Shown here one piece after another: positions 6,769 through 12,711 of a stretch of DNA of 18,723 nucleotides (position 1 is the stretch's first letter; each line of letters starts with the position of its first letter). Made by a program: the position numbers and the translations under genes. A model generated the notes under the pieces. It had not been told where the DNA came from. It searched no databases and saw only the letters and a program-made list of their open reading frames with translations. The DNA lies in contig CADEGS010000067.1 in the NCBI GenBank assembly GCA_902826945.1, forward strand, positions 1 through 18,723, in the 5' to 3' direction. This stretch comes from an uncultured bacterium (GTDB taxonomy: Bacteria; Planctomycetota; UBA1135; GCA-002686595).

Positions 6769-8159
6769 CGCGAATTGAGGCCGGCCAGGGGGTTGGAGGC
6801 CAGGTAGGCGGACTGCGAGTTCAGCCCGCCGATGATCGACTCGAGGTTGGCGAAGCGTTGCACGAGGCTCTCCTCGAAGCGGTCCAGGTTGCGCTGGAGC
6901 TGCTCCACCTGGCTGTCGATCGACTTGATGACCGAGTTGATCGCCGTGCGCCGGCTGGTGAAGAGGCTGTCGAACTTCAGCTCGCTGCCCGAGACCGTGA
7001 AGCCGTCGAGCAGGCCGTCGATCTCCTCGCCGAGCTTGACCAGCACGCCCTCGTCGTCGCCCGTGAACAGCGCCTCGAAGGCGTCGGGGTCGGCGGTGAG
7101 CTTGGCGTCGAGCTCGTCCTCGTCGATGGAGAGCGTGCCGTCCGAGCCGAGCTCGATCCCGATCAGTCCCAGCGTCGAGTAGCCGGTCGTGTCGCTCGCG
7201 ACGGTGTCCAGGTCGGGGTCGAAGAGCGCGCGCCGCAGGCTGGACGTGACGCGGCTCAGCAGGTTGTCGCCGAAGAGCGGCCCGCCGGGGCCGGAGTCCT
7301 CGCTGAAGGAGCTCTGCTTGTCGGCGAACGAGACGACGGCGTTGTACGCGTCGACGAAGCCCTTCAGGACCGAGCGCGTCTCCTCGGCGTCGAGCGAGAC
7401 GGTGAACGAGGTCGTCTCGTTCTCGGCCAGCGCCGTGATCGTGAGCCCTTCGAGGACGCCGTCGAAGACGTTCGTCGAGCGCGTCACCTCCAGGCCGTCG
7501 ATCGTCGCCACCGCGTCGCTCGCCGCGGTGAGGTTGCGCACGCTGCCCAGGTCGAGGTCGCCGCTCGTCGTCAGGTTCTCCAGGTCGAAGTCCGCGCCCG
7601 TTTCGCGACCGGCCACGACGAGGTGGTACTCGGGAGAGCTCGACGTCCCGACGTTCACGACCGAGGCGCTGACGGCCTCGCCGGCCTCGGACGTGATCGC
7701 GGCCGCGATGTCGTCGAGCGAGGCGCCGTCCTCGACGGTGACCTCGTAGGTGTGGTCGTCGTACTCGAAGCTGAGCGTCCCGGCGCCGAACAGGCCCTCC
7801 GAGGCGTCCGTGACGGTCGTGGCCGTGTCGAACGTGTAGCGCGCGGCCGAGGCCAGCGAGGTGACGGTGATCGTGTGCGAGCCCGTGGCCACGTTCCCCG
7901 AGGCGACGACCTCGGCCACGCTCGCGTCCGCGGTCTCGACGCCGTAGGAGAAGAGCCCGCCCAGCGCGGTCAGCTCCTGGGCCTTGTCCTCGAGCTTCTT
8001 CAGGAGCGTCTCGAGCTCGCCGACCTTGCTCAGCTTCTCGCTCTGCTGGGAGCGCTGGTTCTGGAGCAGCGTGATCGGGCGCGACTGCAGCGCCACGAGC
8101 GCGCCGATGATCGCGTTCGTGTCGAGGCCGCTCGCGAGACCGCCGAACTGGATGCCCAT
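6765..8159 (-). CDS. fliD: Flagellar filament cap protein FliD (HAP2)
   Basis: 464 residues from ATG 8157-8159, with AAGGA (plus-strand tcctt, 8165-8169) upstream. FliD is exported and forms the cap at the filament tip under which flagellin folds. The N-terminal domain starts in typical fashion, IQFGGLASGLDTNAIIGALV, followed by a coiled-coil stretch (about 30-66). The central part is Thr/Ser/Asp/Glu-rich. The C-terminal domain contains LKGFVDAYNAVVSFADKQSS, TLGLIGIELGSDGTLSIDE and the final coiled coil DSQVEQLQRNLDRFEESLVQ. It is first in the fliD-fliS-fliT-like operon. Its acidic, Cys-free composition suits an exported filament protein. Confidence 0.96.
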   Translation of the reverse strand: MGIQFGGLASGLDTNAIIGALVALQSRPITLLQNQRSQQSEKLSKVGELETLLKKLEDKAQELTALGGLFSYGVETADASVAEVVASGNVATGSHTITVTSLASAARYTFDTATTVTDASEGLFGAGTLSFEYDDHTYEVTVEDGASLDDIAAAITSEAGEAVSASVVNVGTSSSPEYHLVVAGRETGADFDLENLTTSGDLDLGSVRNLTAASDAVATIDGLEVTRSTNVFDGVLEGLTITALAENETTSFTVSLDAEETRSVLKGFVDAYNAVVSFADKQSSFSEDSGPGGPLFGDNLLSRVTSSLRRALFDPDLDTVASDTTGYSTLGLIGIELGSDGTLSIDEDELDAKLTADPDAFEALFTGDDEGVLVKLGEEIDGLLDGFTVSGSELKFDSLFTSRRTAINSVIKSIDSQVEQLQRNLDRFEESLVQRFANLESIIGGLNSQSAYLASNPLAGLNSR

Positions 8160-8210
8160 GGAGTGTCCTTGCCTGCGCCGTCGTGACCCGGGTGCGTGTC
8201 CTGCTCGTCG

Positions 8211-8218
8211 TTATCGAC
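8211..8218 (-). promoter_or_regulatory. Possible sigma28 -10 element ahead of fliD
   Basis: The minus strand reads GTCGATAA, seven of eight matches to the enterobacterial sigma28 -10 consensus GCCGATAA, 51 nt before the fliD start. No TAAA-like -35 is visible 15 bases upstream (CACG instead), so this is a weak candidate. Confidence 0.25.
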
Positions 8219-8290
8219 CGCGGCCCGCGCGAGCGTGAGCCCGCGCGGCGCGGCGCGACCGGCCCGGCCCGCGACCGGGCCGAGACGGTG

Positions 8291-8324
8291 AAGGAGCCCC
8301 GCTCCGCGCGGAGCGGGGCTCCTT
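8291..8324 (-). terminator. Strong hairpin terminator after the first flagellin
   Basis: A perfect 15-bp stem, AAGGAGCCCCGCTCC (8291-8305) with GGAGCGGGGCTCCTT (8310-8324), and a GCGC loop, begins 24 nt past the flagellin stop at 8349. In the flagellin direction the stem ends in CTCCTT with no longer T run. It separates the flagellin transcript from fliD. A smaller inverted repeat, CGGCCCGG/CCGGGCCG (8260-8282), follows. Confidence 0.8.
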
Positions 8325-8348
8325 TCGGGGAGTCGTCCCGACCTCGGC

Positions 8349-9173
8349 CTAGCCGAGCAAGCTCAGGGCCAGCTGCGGCTGGACGTTGGCCTGGGCCAGG
8401 ACCGAGACGGCGGCCTGCTGCAGGATCGAGTTCTGCGTCAGGACGGCGGTCTCCCTGGCGATGTCCAGGTCGCGGATGCGGCTCTCGGCGGCCGAGAGGT
8501 TCTCGGACGTGCTCGCGATGCTGCGCACCGCGCTCTGGAGGCGGTTCTGGATGGCGCCCAGGTCGCCCCGGAAGCTGGTGACCGAGTCGATCGCGTCGTC
8601 GATCAGCTCGAGCGCGTCGGACGCGTTGCTGGCCGTCGTCAGGTCGAAGCCCGACGCGGTCAGGCCCAGCGTGGAGATCGTCAGGTCGTCCAGCTCGATG
8701 TCGATCGTCTCGCCGGACTCGGTGCCGACCTGGATCCCGATCGAGGTGGCGCTGCCGTCGAGCACCTTGGTCCCGTTGAAGCTCGTCTGCGTCGAGACGC
8801 GGTCGATCTCGTCCAGGAGGGCGGTGAACTCGGCGTCCAGCGCCGCGCGGTCACCCGTGTTCAGGGTGCCGTTGGAGGCCTGGACGGCCAGCTCGCGCAG
8901 GCGCGCCAGGTTGCCCGTGATCTCGCTGGTCGCGCCTTCCGTCGTCTGGACGAGGCTGACCCCGTCCGACGCGTTGCGGCCGGCCTGGTCGAGCGAGCGC
9001 ACTTGCGCGCGCAGACGCTCGGAGATCGCGAGGCCGGCGGCGTCGTCCGCGGCCCGCGCGATGCGCAGACCGGACGAGAGCCGCTCGAAGTTCCCTTGCA
9101 GACGGCTCGAAACGTTGGAGAGGTTTCGTTGCGCCGTCAGCGAGAACACGTTCGTGTTGACTCGAAGTCCCAT
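8349..9173 (-). CDS. fliC: Flagellin (first of two paralogs)
   Basis: 274 residues from ATG 9171-9173, with AAAGGAAG (plus 9184-9191) ten bases upstream. It is the filament subunit, exported through the gate encoded to the left. The conserved N-terminal D0/D1 helices are present ([56 protein letters not shown]), as is the C-terminal D1/D0 part ending [27 protein letters not shown]. The middle is only about 60-70 residues, so the outer D2/D3 domains are essentially absent and the protein is near the minimum flagellin size. No Cys is present. The sequence closely parallels the paralog at 9489-10316, suggesting tandem duplication. It has its own terminator and its own leader with several repeats. 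Confidence 0.96.
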   Translation of the reverse strand: MGLRVNTNVFSLTAQRNLSNVSSRLQGNFERLSSGLRIARAADDAAGLAISERLRAQVRSLDQAGRNASDGVSLVQTTEGATSEITGNLARLRELAVQASNGTLNTGDRAALDAEFTALLDEIDRVSTQTSFNGTKVLDGSATSIGIQVGTESGETIDIELDDLTISTLGLTASGFDLTTASNASDALELIDDAIDSVTSFRGDLGAIQNRLQSAVRSIASTSENLSAAESRIRDLDIARETAVLTQNSILQQAAVSVLAQANVQPQLALSLLG

Positions 9174-9196
9174 TGATTCTCGGCTTCCTTTGGATT

Positions 9197-9217
9197 GGTG
9201 TCACATCGTCGCGACAC
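9197..9217. promoter_or_regulatory. Dyad upstream of the first flagellin, shared with fliO
   Basis: On the minus strand this reads GTGTCGCGAC-GATGTGACACC. It matches the fliO-upstream dyad (GTGTCGCGA-AATGCGACACC) except for one inserted base and two substitutions. It ends 23 nt before the flagellin ATG, just ahead of the ribosome-binding site, so a bound protein could block or position transcription. The binding protein is unknown. Confidence 0.5.
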
Positions 9218-9236
9218 GGACCCACTGGGGTCCGTG
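9215..9236 (-). promoter_or_regulatory. Perfect 9-bp hairpin in the first flagellin's leader
   Basis: CACGGACCC (9215-9223) and GGGTCCGTG (9228-9236) flank an ACTG loop, 42-63 nt before the ATG. With no T tract and the gene directly ahead, it is more likely a 5' leader stem (mRNA stability or regulation) or a binding dyad than a terminator. Confidence 0.45.
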
Positions 9237-9270
9237 CCCGCGCGCGCGAGCCAGGACGCCTTCCCCCGTC

Positions 9271-9301
9271 GGTGGCACGCCGTCGGAGGTGGCACGTCGT
9301 C
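9271..9301. repeat. Two 14-bp direct repeats upstream of the first flagellin
   Basis: GGTGGCACGCCGTC (9271-9284) and GGTGGCACGTCGTC (9288-9301) differ at one base and are 17 bp apart start to start, 98-128 nt before the flagellin ATG. The placement would suit an upstream activator site. They contain TGGCACG, the sigma54 -24 word, but without a -12 element at the right distance. Confidence 0.5.
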
Positions 9302-9423
9302 CCGGTGCGCGCCCGCGTGTCGGCCCCCGCCTCGTCACGGGCGGGGGTGTTCTGTCGGGCGATCGCGAGGAGCGTCGTCGCGGAACCGGGTTGTCAAGGA
9401 GCCCGTCGTCTCGGCTGAATCGG

Positions 9424-9478
9424 GGGACCGCCCCGTGGGGCGGCCCCCCTCCCTCAGCGATCGGCCCCCCTGGGGCCG
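9424..9478 (-). terminator. Two hairpins after the second flagellin, probable terminator
   Basis: The first stem after the stop codon (9489) is CGGCCCC/GGGGCCG (9462-9478) with a three-base loop. The second is GGGACCGCCCC/GGGGCGGCCCC (9424-9447), fully paired on the minus-strand RNA if one G-U is allowed. Neither is followed by a U run. A GC-rich double stem right after a highly expressed gene suggests termination or 3'-end protection. Confidence 0.5.
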
Positions 9479-9488
9479 CGGGACGCTG

Positions 9489-10316
9489 CTAGCCCTGGAG
9501 AAGGGTCAGGGCGATCTGGGGCTGGACGTTGGCCTGCGCCAGGACGGACACCGCCGCCTGCTGCAGGATGCTGTTCCGCGTGAGGTCCGCGGTCTCGGCC
9601 GCCACGTCCACGTCGCGGATGCGGCTCTCGGCGGCCGCCAGGTTCTCCTGCGCGTGCTGGACGCTGCGGATGGCGCTGTCGAGGCGGTTCTGGGCCGCGC
9701 CCAGGTCGCCGCGCACGAGCGAGATCGAGTTGATCGCGTCGTCGATCGTGGCGAGCGCCGCGGTCGCGTTCGAGATCGTGGTCAGGTCGAAGCTCGAGAC
9801 GGTCAGGCCGAGGCCGTCCTCGGTCGTGTCGGACAGGTTCAGGATGATCGTCTCGCCCTGCTCGGTGCCGATCTGGATGTCGATCGTTCCGGTGGCCGTG
9901 TTCAGCAGGCTCACGCCGTTGAACGTGGTCGTGTTGGCGATGCGGTCGATCTCGGTGATCAGCGCCTGGAACTCGGAGTCGAGCGTGTTGCGGTCCTGGC
10001 TGTTGAGCGTGCCGTTCGCGGCGGAGATCGCCAGCTCGCGCATGCGCGCCAGGCTGGCCGTCGCCTCGTTCAGCGCGCCTTCCGCCGTCTGGACCAGGCT
10101 CACGCCGTCCTGGCCGTTGCGCGCGGCCTGGGCGTACGACTTGAGCTGGGCGCGCATGCGCTCGGAGATGCCGAGACCCGCGGGGTCGTCGGCCGCCGAG
10201 GAGATGCGCAGGCCGGTCGCCAAGCGCCGGAAGTTGCCCTCCAGGCGATTGGTCGTCGCCGACAGGTTGCGCTGTGCGGAGATCGAATAGAGGTTGGTGT
10301 TGACTCGAAGGCCCAT
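9489..10316 (-). CDS. Flagellin (second paralog)
   Basis: 275 residues. The start ATG 10314-10316 has AAGGAG (plus 10323-10328) six bases upstream; the frame is open further upstream, but flagellin similarity begins at [21 protein letters not shown]0/D1 helices are conserved at both ends (RLATGLRISSAADDPAGLGI; GVSLVQTAEGALNEATASLA; C-terminal [28 protein letters not shown]). The central part is very short, so no outer domain is present. It shares long identical stretches with the flagellin at 8349-9173 but differs in the middle, so the copies are diverged rather than recent. It is transcribed divergently from the AAA+ regulator at 10516 across a 199-nt region. Whether it is the major or minor filament subunit cannot be told. 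Confidence 0.96.
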   Translation of the reverse strand: MGLRVNTNLYSISAQRNLSATTNRLEGNFRRLATGLRISSAADDPAGLGISERMRAQLKSYAQAARNGQDGVSLVQTAEGALNEATASLARMRELAISAANGTLNSQDRNTLDSEFQALITEIDRIANTTTFNGVSLLNTATGTIDIQIGTEQGETIILNLSDTTEDGLGLTVSSFDLTTISNATAALATIDDAINSISLVRGDLGAAQNRLDSAIRSVQHAQENLAAAESRIRDVDVAAETADLTRNSILQQAAVSVLAQANVQPQIALTLLQG

Positions 10317-10410
10317 GAAAGGCTCCTTGCTTCCTGCGGCTGAGGTTTCGTACCGATCGCTGGTTGGGATTGGCGGTCGAGGGCAGGAACCTCGTCCGTC
10401 GCCAGGCGTT

Positions 10411-10452
10411 CTCGACGGCGGCCGGGCGCGCATGAGCGCCGTCGGGTTTTTT
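10411..10452 (+). terminator. Plus-strand intrinsic terminator or attenuator ahead of the AAA+ regulator
   Basis: CTCGACGGCG (10411-10420) pairs with CGCCGTCGGG (10437-10446; one G-U) and is followed at once by six T (10447-10452), the classic intrinsic terminator form and the only one with a real T tract in the window. It points toward the regulator gene, ending 63 nt before its ATG. No gene lies upstream of it on this strand. It either ends antisense transcription coming from the flagellin or acts as an attenuator in the regulator's leader. GAGGTT near 10342-10347 could pair with AACCTC at 10388-10393. Confidence 0.6.
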
Positions 10453-10515
10453 CCTGCGTCCTCGTGCGGTGCGCGGGCATTCCTTTCCGCCCGGGCCTCC
10501 GCCACAATCGGGCGC

Positions 10516-11811
10516 ATGCCCGCGACCGCGCTCCTGGCCCAGGCCGACCCGGCACGGGCCTCGGCGCTCGAGCTCCTGGCGCGCTCCTCCGAGGCCGCCC
10601 CGCGCCTGGCGCGGCTCGAGGGGCCGGCCGCGCTGGCGCAGGCGCTCGCGCGCCAGCCCGCCGCGGTGGTCTTCCTGGACGCGGACGCTCCCGGAGCCGC
10701 CCAGGCGCTCGCCGCGGGCGAGCGGCACGCCTGGGTCGTGCTCGTGCTCGAGCGAGCGCCCGCGCCGTCCCTGCGCCGCGCCGCCGACGACGCGCTCACC
10801 CTCCCCGCCGCCCCCTACCTCTTCGATCTCTGCTGGGAGAGGGCGTTGCGCGCCCTCGCGCTGCGGGCCGAGCGCGAGGCGGACGCGCCGCTCCCCGCGC
10901 TGGCGGAGGTCGGTCGCAGCCCCGCCGCGCGCCGCCTGGCCGAGCAGGTCGAGCGCGTCGCCGCCGTGCCCGACACGACCGTGCTCCTGCACGGCCCGCC
11001 GGGCTCCGGCAAGGAGGCGCTCGCGCGCCGCATCCACCGCCGCTCGCGCCGCCGCGAGGCGGCCTTCCTGCGCGTGCGCTGCCGCGCGGCCGACGTCGAG
11101 GGCCTGCTCTTCGGCGGCGCGTGGCTGCCCGACGGCGCGCTCGGTCCAGGCGCGGGCAGCGTGCTCCTCGACGAGGTCGCCGCGCTGCCGCTCGGCGCGC
11201 AGGACCGCCTGGCCGCGCACCTCGCCGAGCAGGCCGCCGGCGACGCGGCGCGCGGGCGCCTGCCGCGCCTGCTGGCCGCGACGGAGCGAGCGCTGGAGGC
11301 CGAGGTCGCCGCCGGCCGCGTGCGCGAGGAGCTCTTCTACCGATTGAACGTGCTCTCCCTGGCCGTGCCGCCGCTGCGCGCCGCGCCCGGCGACGCGGCG
11401 CGGCTGGCCGAGCACGTCCTGCGCGAGGCCGCGCGCGCGGGCCGGCCCGCGAGCCGGCTGTCGGAGGCGGCGCGCGGCGCCATCGACCGGCACGACTGGC
11501 CCGGGAACGAGCGCGAGCTCCTGCACGCGCTCGAGCGCGCGCAGCTCGCGGCGCAGGGCGGGCCGATCCAGCCCGCCCACCTCGGGCTCGCGGACGCGGC
11601 GGCTCCGTCCGGAGCGCCCTCGGCCGCGGCGGCCGCGCTCGACGCGCCCGAGGACCGCAGCCTGCGCGCGATGGAGGAAGCGCTGATCCGCCGCGTCCTG
11701 GCCGAGGAGGCGGGCAACCGCAGCCGCGTGGCGCGCGTCCTCGGGATCAACCGCGCCACCCTCTACAACAAGCTGCGCTCCTACGGGATCGAGGACCGGG
11801 CCGGGTCCTAG
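10516..11811 (+). CDS. NtrC/FleQ-family AAA+ regulator lacking the GAFTGA loop
   Basis: 431 residues from ATG 10516 (upstream in-frame starts exist, but there is no Shine-Dalgarno, and a terminator-like stem lies in between). The N-terminal 115 residues resemble a degenerate receiver (VVFLDADAP near 51-59; no acidic pair or Lys), as in FleQ. AAA+ domain about 130-345: Walker A HGPPGSGKEALA (159-170), Walker B VLLDEV (216-221), arginine-finger region REELFYRLNVL (270-280) and DWPGNERELLHALERA (327-342). Between LLFGGAW (197-203) and Walker B there is only LPDGALGPGAGS, so the ELFGHxxGAFTGA segment that touches sigma54 is deleted. The sensor-I Asn is Glu (AATERAL). The C-terminal Fis-type HTH (about 386-425) ends RVARVLGINRATLYNKLRSY. 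It is likely a DNA-binding regulator that does not activate sigma54. It is divergent from a flagellin, so flagellar control is plausible. Confidence 0.88.
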   Translation: MPATALLAQADPARASALELLARSSEAAPRLARLEGPAALAQALARQPAAVVFLDADAPGAAQALAAGERHAWVVLVLERAPAPSLRRAADDALTLPAAPYLFDLCWERALRALALRAEREADAPLPALAEVGRSPAARRLAEQVERVAAVPDTTVLLHGPPGSGKEALARRIHRRSRRREAAFLRVRCRAADVEGLLFGGAWLPDGALGPGAGSVLLDEVAALPLGAQDRLAAHLAEQAAGDAARGRLPRLLAATERALEAEVAAGRVREELFYRLNVLSLAVPPLRAAPGDAARLAEHVLREAARAGRPASRLSEAARGAIDRHDWPGNERELLHALERAQLAAQGGPIQPAHLGLADAAAPSGAPSAAAAALDAPEDRSLRAMEEALIRRVLAEEAGNRSRVARVLGINRATLYNKLRSYGIEDRAGS

Positions 11812-11831
11812 CCAGGAGAGCGCTTCCGTGC

Positions 11832-11871
11832 GCCGGTCCCGATCCGGCCACCCTTTCCCGACCGGGAAGGG
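11832..11871 (+). terminator. Tandem hairpins after the AAA+ regulator
   Basis: GCCGG/CCGGC (11832-11848) is followed by CCCTTTCCC/GGGAAGGG (11851-11871, one bulged T), starting 20 nt after the stop. There is no T tract downstream (the following run is A6), so termination is only a possibility. Confidence 0.3.
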
Positions 11872-11911
11872 AGCGCCGCGAAAAAAGGTGCGCTCGGCGG
11901 GCGGCGGGCGT

Positions 11912-11939
11912 TCAAGCGCTTCGCTGTTTCGTCCGAAAG
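11912..11939 (+). promoter_or_regulatory. Possible sigma28-type promoter of the kinase-like gene cluster
   Basis: TCAAG (11912-11916), 15 bases, then TCCGAAAG (11932-11939) resembles the Pseudomonas-type sigma28 pattern TCAAG...GCCGATA. The first element is exact and the second matches five of eight. It lies about 55 nt before the ATG at 11995. Chance cannot be excluded. Confidence 0.3.
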
Positions 11940-11994
11940 GGCTCCCGTCACCGGCCGCCGTGTGCGGCTCGGGCTCCGGAACGGGTTTCCCTCC

Positions 11995-12711
11995 ATGCCC
12001 ATCGCCCAACGCGCCGCGTCCCCCGAGCGCTCCGCTCTCGCCCCCGCCACCGACCGAGCGCTGCTCGAGCGGTCGCTGCAGGCGGGGCTCGGCATCCCCG
12101 TCGCCGCGCTGCGCGCCTCCGTCGAGGGGCTGTGCTCCGAGCTGCGCGGCCTGCGCCCGTCGCCGGCCGCCATCCCGGGCGTGCTCGAGGAGGTCGAGCG
12201 CCTGGGCCGCAACGTGGCCGGCCTGGTCGAGCTCGCGCGGCCCGCGGAGCCCCGGCCGATCTCGTGCCGGCTGGAGGAGATCCTGCGCAGCGCGTCGCGC
12301 GCCTTCGTGCCCTTCCGCCGGCCGCGCCTGGTGCTGGCGCGGACCGAGCGCGGCGCCGCCGTCGTGACCGACGGCCCGCTGCTGGCGCGCGCGCTCGAGC
12401 GCCTGGTCGAGAACGGGCTCGAGGCCAGCGACGAGGACGACGTCCTGCTCGTCGCGCGCCGCGAGCCCGAGCGCGTGCGCTTCGCCGTGCTCAACCGCTC
12501 GCGCGGCTGGCTCGACCCGCAGTGGGCCATGCAGCCCTTCCACACGACCAAGCCCAACCGTCTCGGGCTGGGCCTGACGCTGGCGGAGCGCGACGTGCGC
12601 GCGCTCGGCGGCCGGCTGCGCATCGAGACGTCCGCGCTGGGCGACGTGCGCGCCGAGGTGCTCGTGCCGCTCGCGCCGCGCGCGGGAGGCGAGGAGGGCC
12701 TGGCCGCATGA
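11995..12711 (+). CDS. Histidine-kinase-like ATPase without phospho-acceptor histidine
   Basis: 238 residues from ATG 11995; a GTG at 11962 in the same frame is an alternative, and neither has a clear Shine-Dalgarno. It has no transmembrane segment. Residues 22-85 look like a two-helix dimerisation domain, but the H-box position reads SLQAGLGIPVAALRA (27-41), so the usual His is Ala30. The GHKL ATPase part (about 88-226) keeps the N-box (LERLVENGLEAS, Asn140) and the F/G2 region PFHTTKPNRLGLGLTLAERD (181-200). The G1 box DxGxG is degenerate (LNRSRG, 166-171). It therefore probably binds ATP poorly or differently and cannot autophosphorylate in the normal way. Its stop overlaps the next gene's ATG (ATGA). 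A pseudokinase partner of the following receiver-ATPase protein is the likely role, by inference. Confidence 0.82.
   Translation: MPIAQRAASPERSALAPATDRALLERSLQAGLGIPVAALRASVEGLCSELRGLRPSPAAIPGVLEEVERLGRNVAGLVELARPAEPRPISCRLEEILRSASRAFVPFRRPRLVLARTERGAAVVTDGPLLARALERLVENGLEASDEDDVLLVARREPERVRFAVLNRSRGWLDPQWAMQPFHTTKPNRLGLGLTLAERDVRALGGRLRIETSALGDVRAEVLVPLAPRAGGEEGLAA

Larger units (their letters stand above)
9174..9488. other. 315-nt non-coding segment between the flagellins
   Basis: No gene was found here. Going right to left (flagellin direction) it holds a tight hairpin at 9462-9478, a terminator-like stem at 9424-9447, a hairpin CCCCCGCC/GGCGGGGG at 9324-9347, two 14-bp direct repeats at 9271-9284 and 9288-9301, a 9-bp hairpin at 9215-9236, a dyad at 9197-9217 shared with the fliO leader, and the ribosome-binding site of the first flagellin at 9184-9191. 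No convincing sigma28 or sigma54 promoter was found for the flagellin. Confidence 0.8.

Noticed and set aside
3334..6807. A long plus-strand open frame of about 1150 codons
   Set aside because: It is Arg/Ala-rich and antisense to fliP, fliO, the FixJ-type regulator, the phosphoesterase and fliS, all of which have clear family motifs on the other strand.
9273..9307. TGGCACG words on the plus strand resembling sigma54 -24 elements
   Set aside because: No GC-containing -12 element lies at the fixed distance, and no gene lies downstream on that strand; kept only as a direct repeat.
10317..10452. A c-di-GMP or other known riboswitch in the regulator leader
   Set aside because: No recognised conserved riboswitch core could be identified by eye; only the terminator stem and one possible alternative pairing are visible.
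10294..10515. Upstream in-frame start for the AAA+ regulator (74 extra residues)
   Set aside because: The extension overlaps the second flagellin's start and runs through the hairpin-T6 terminator, and its translation has no family similarity.
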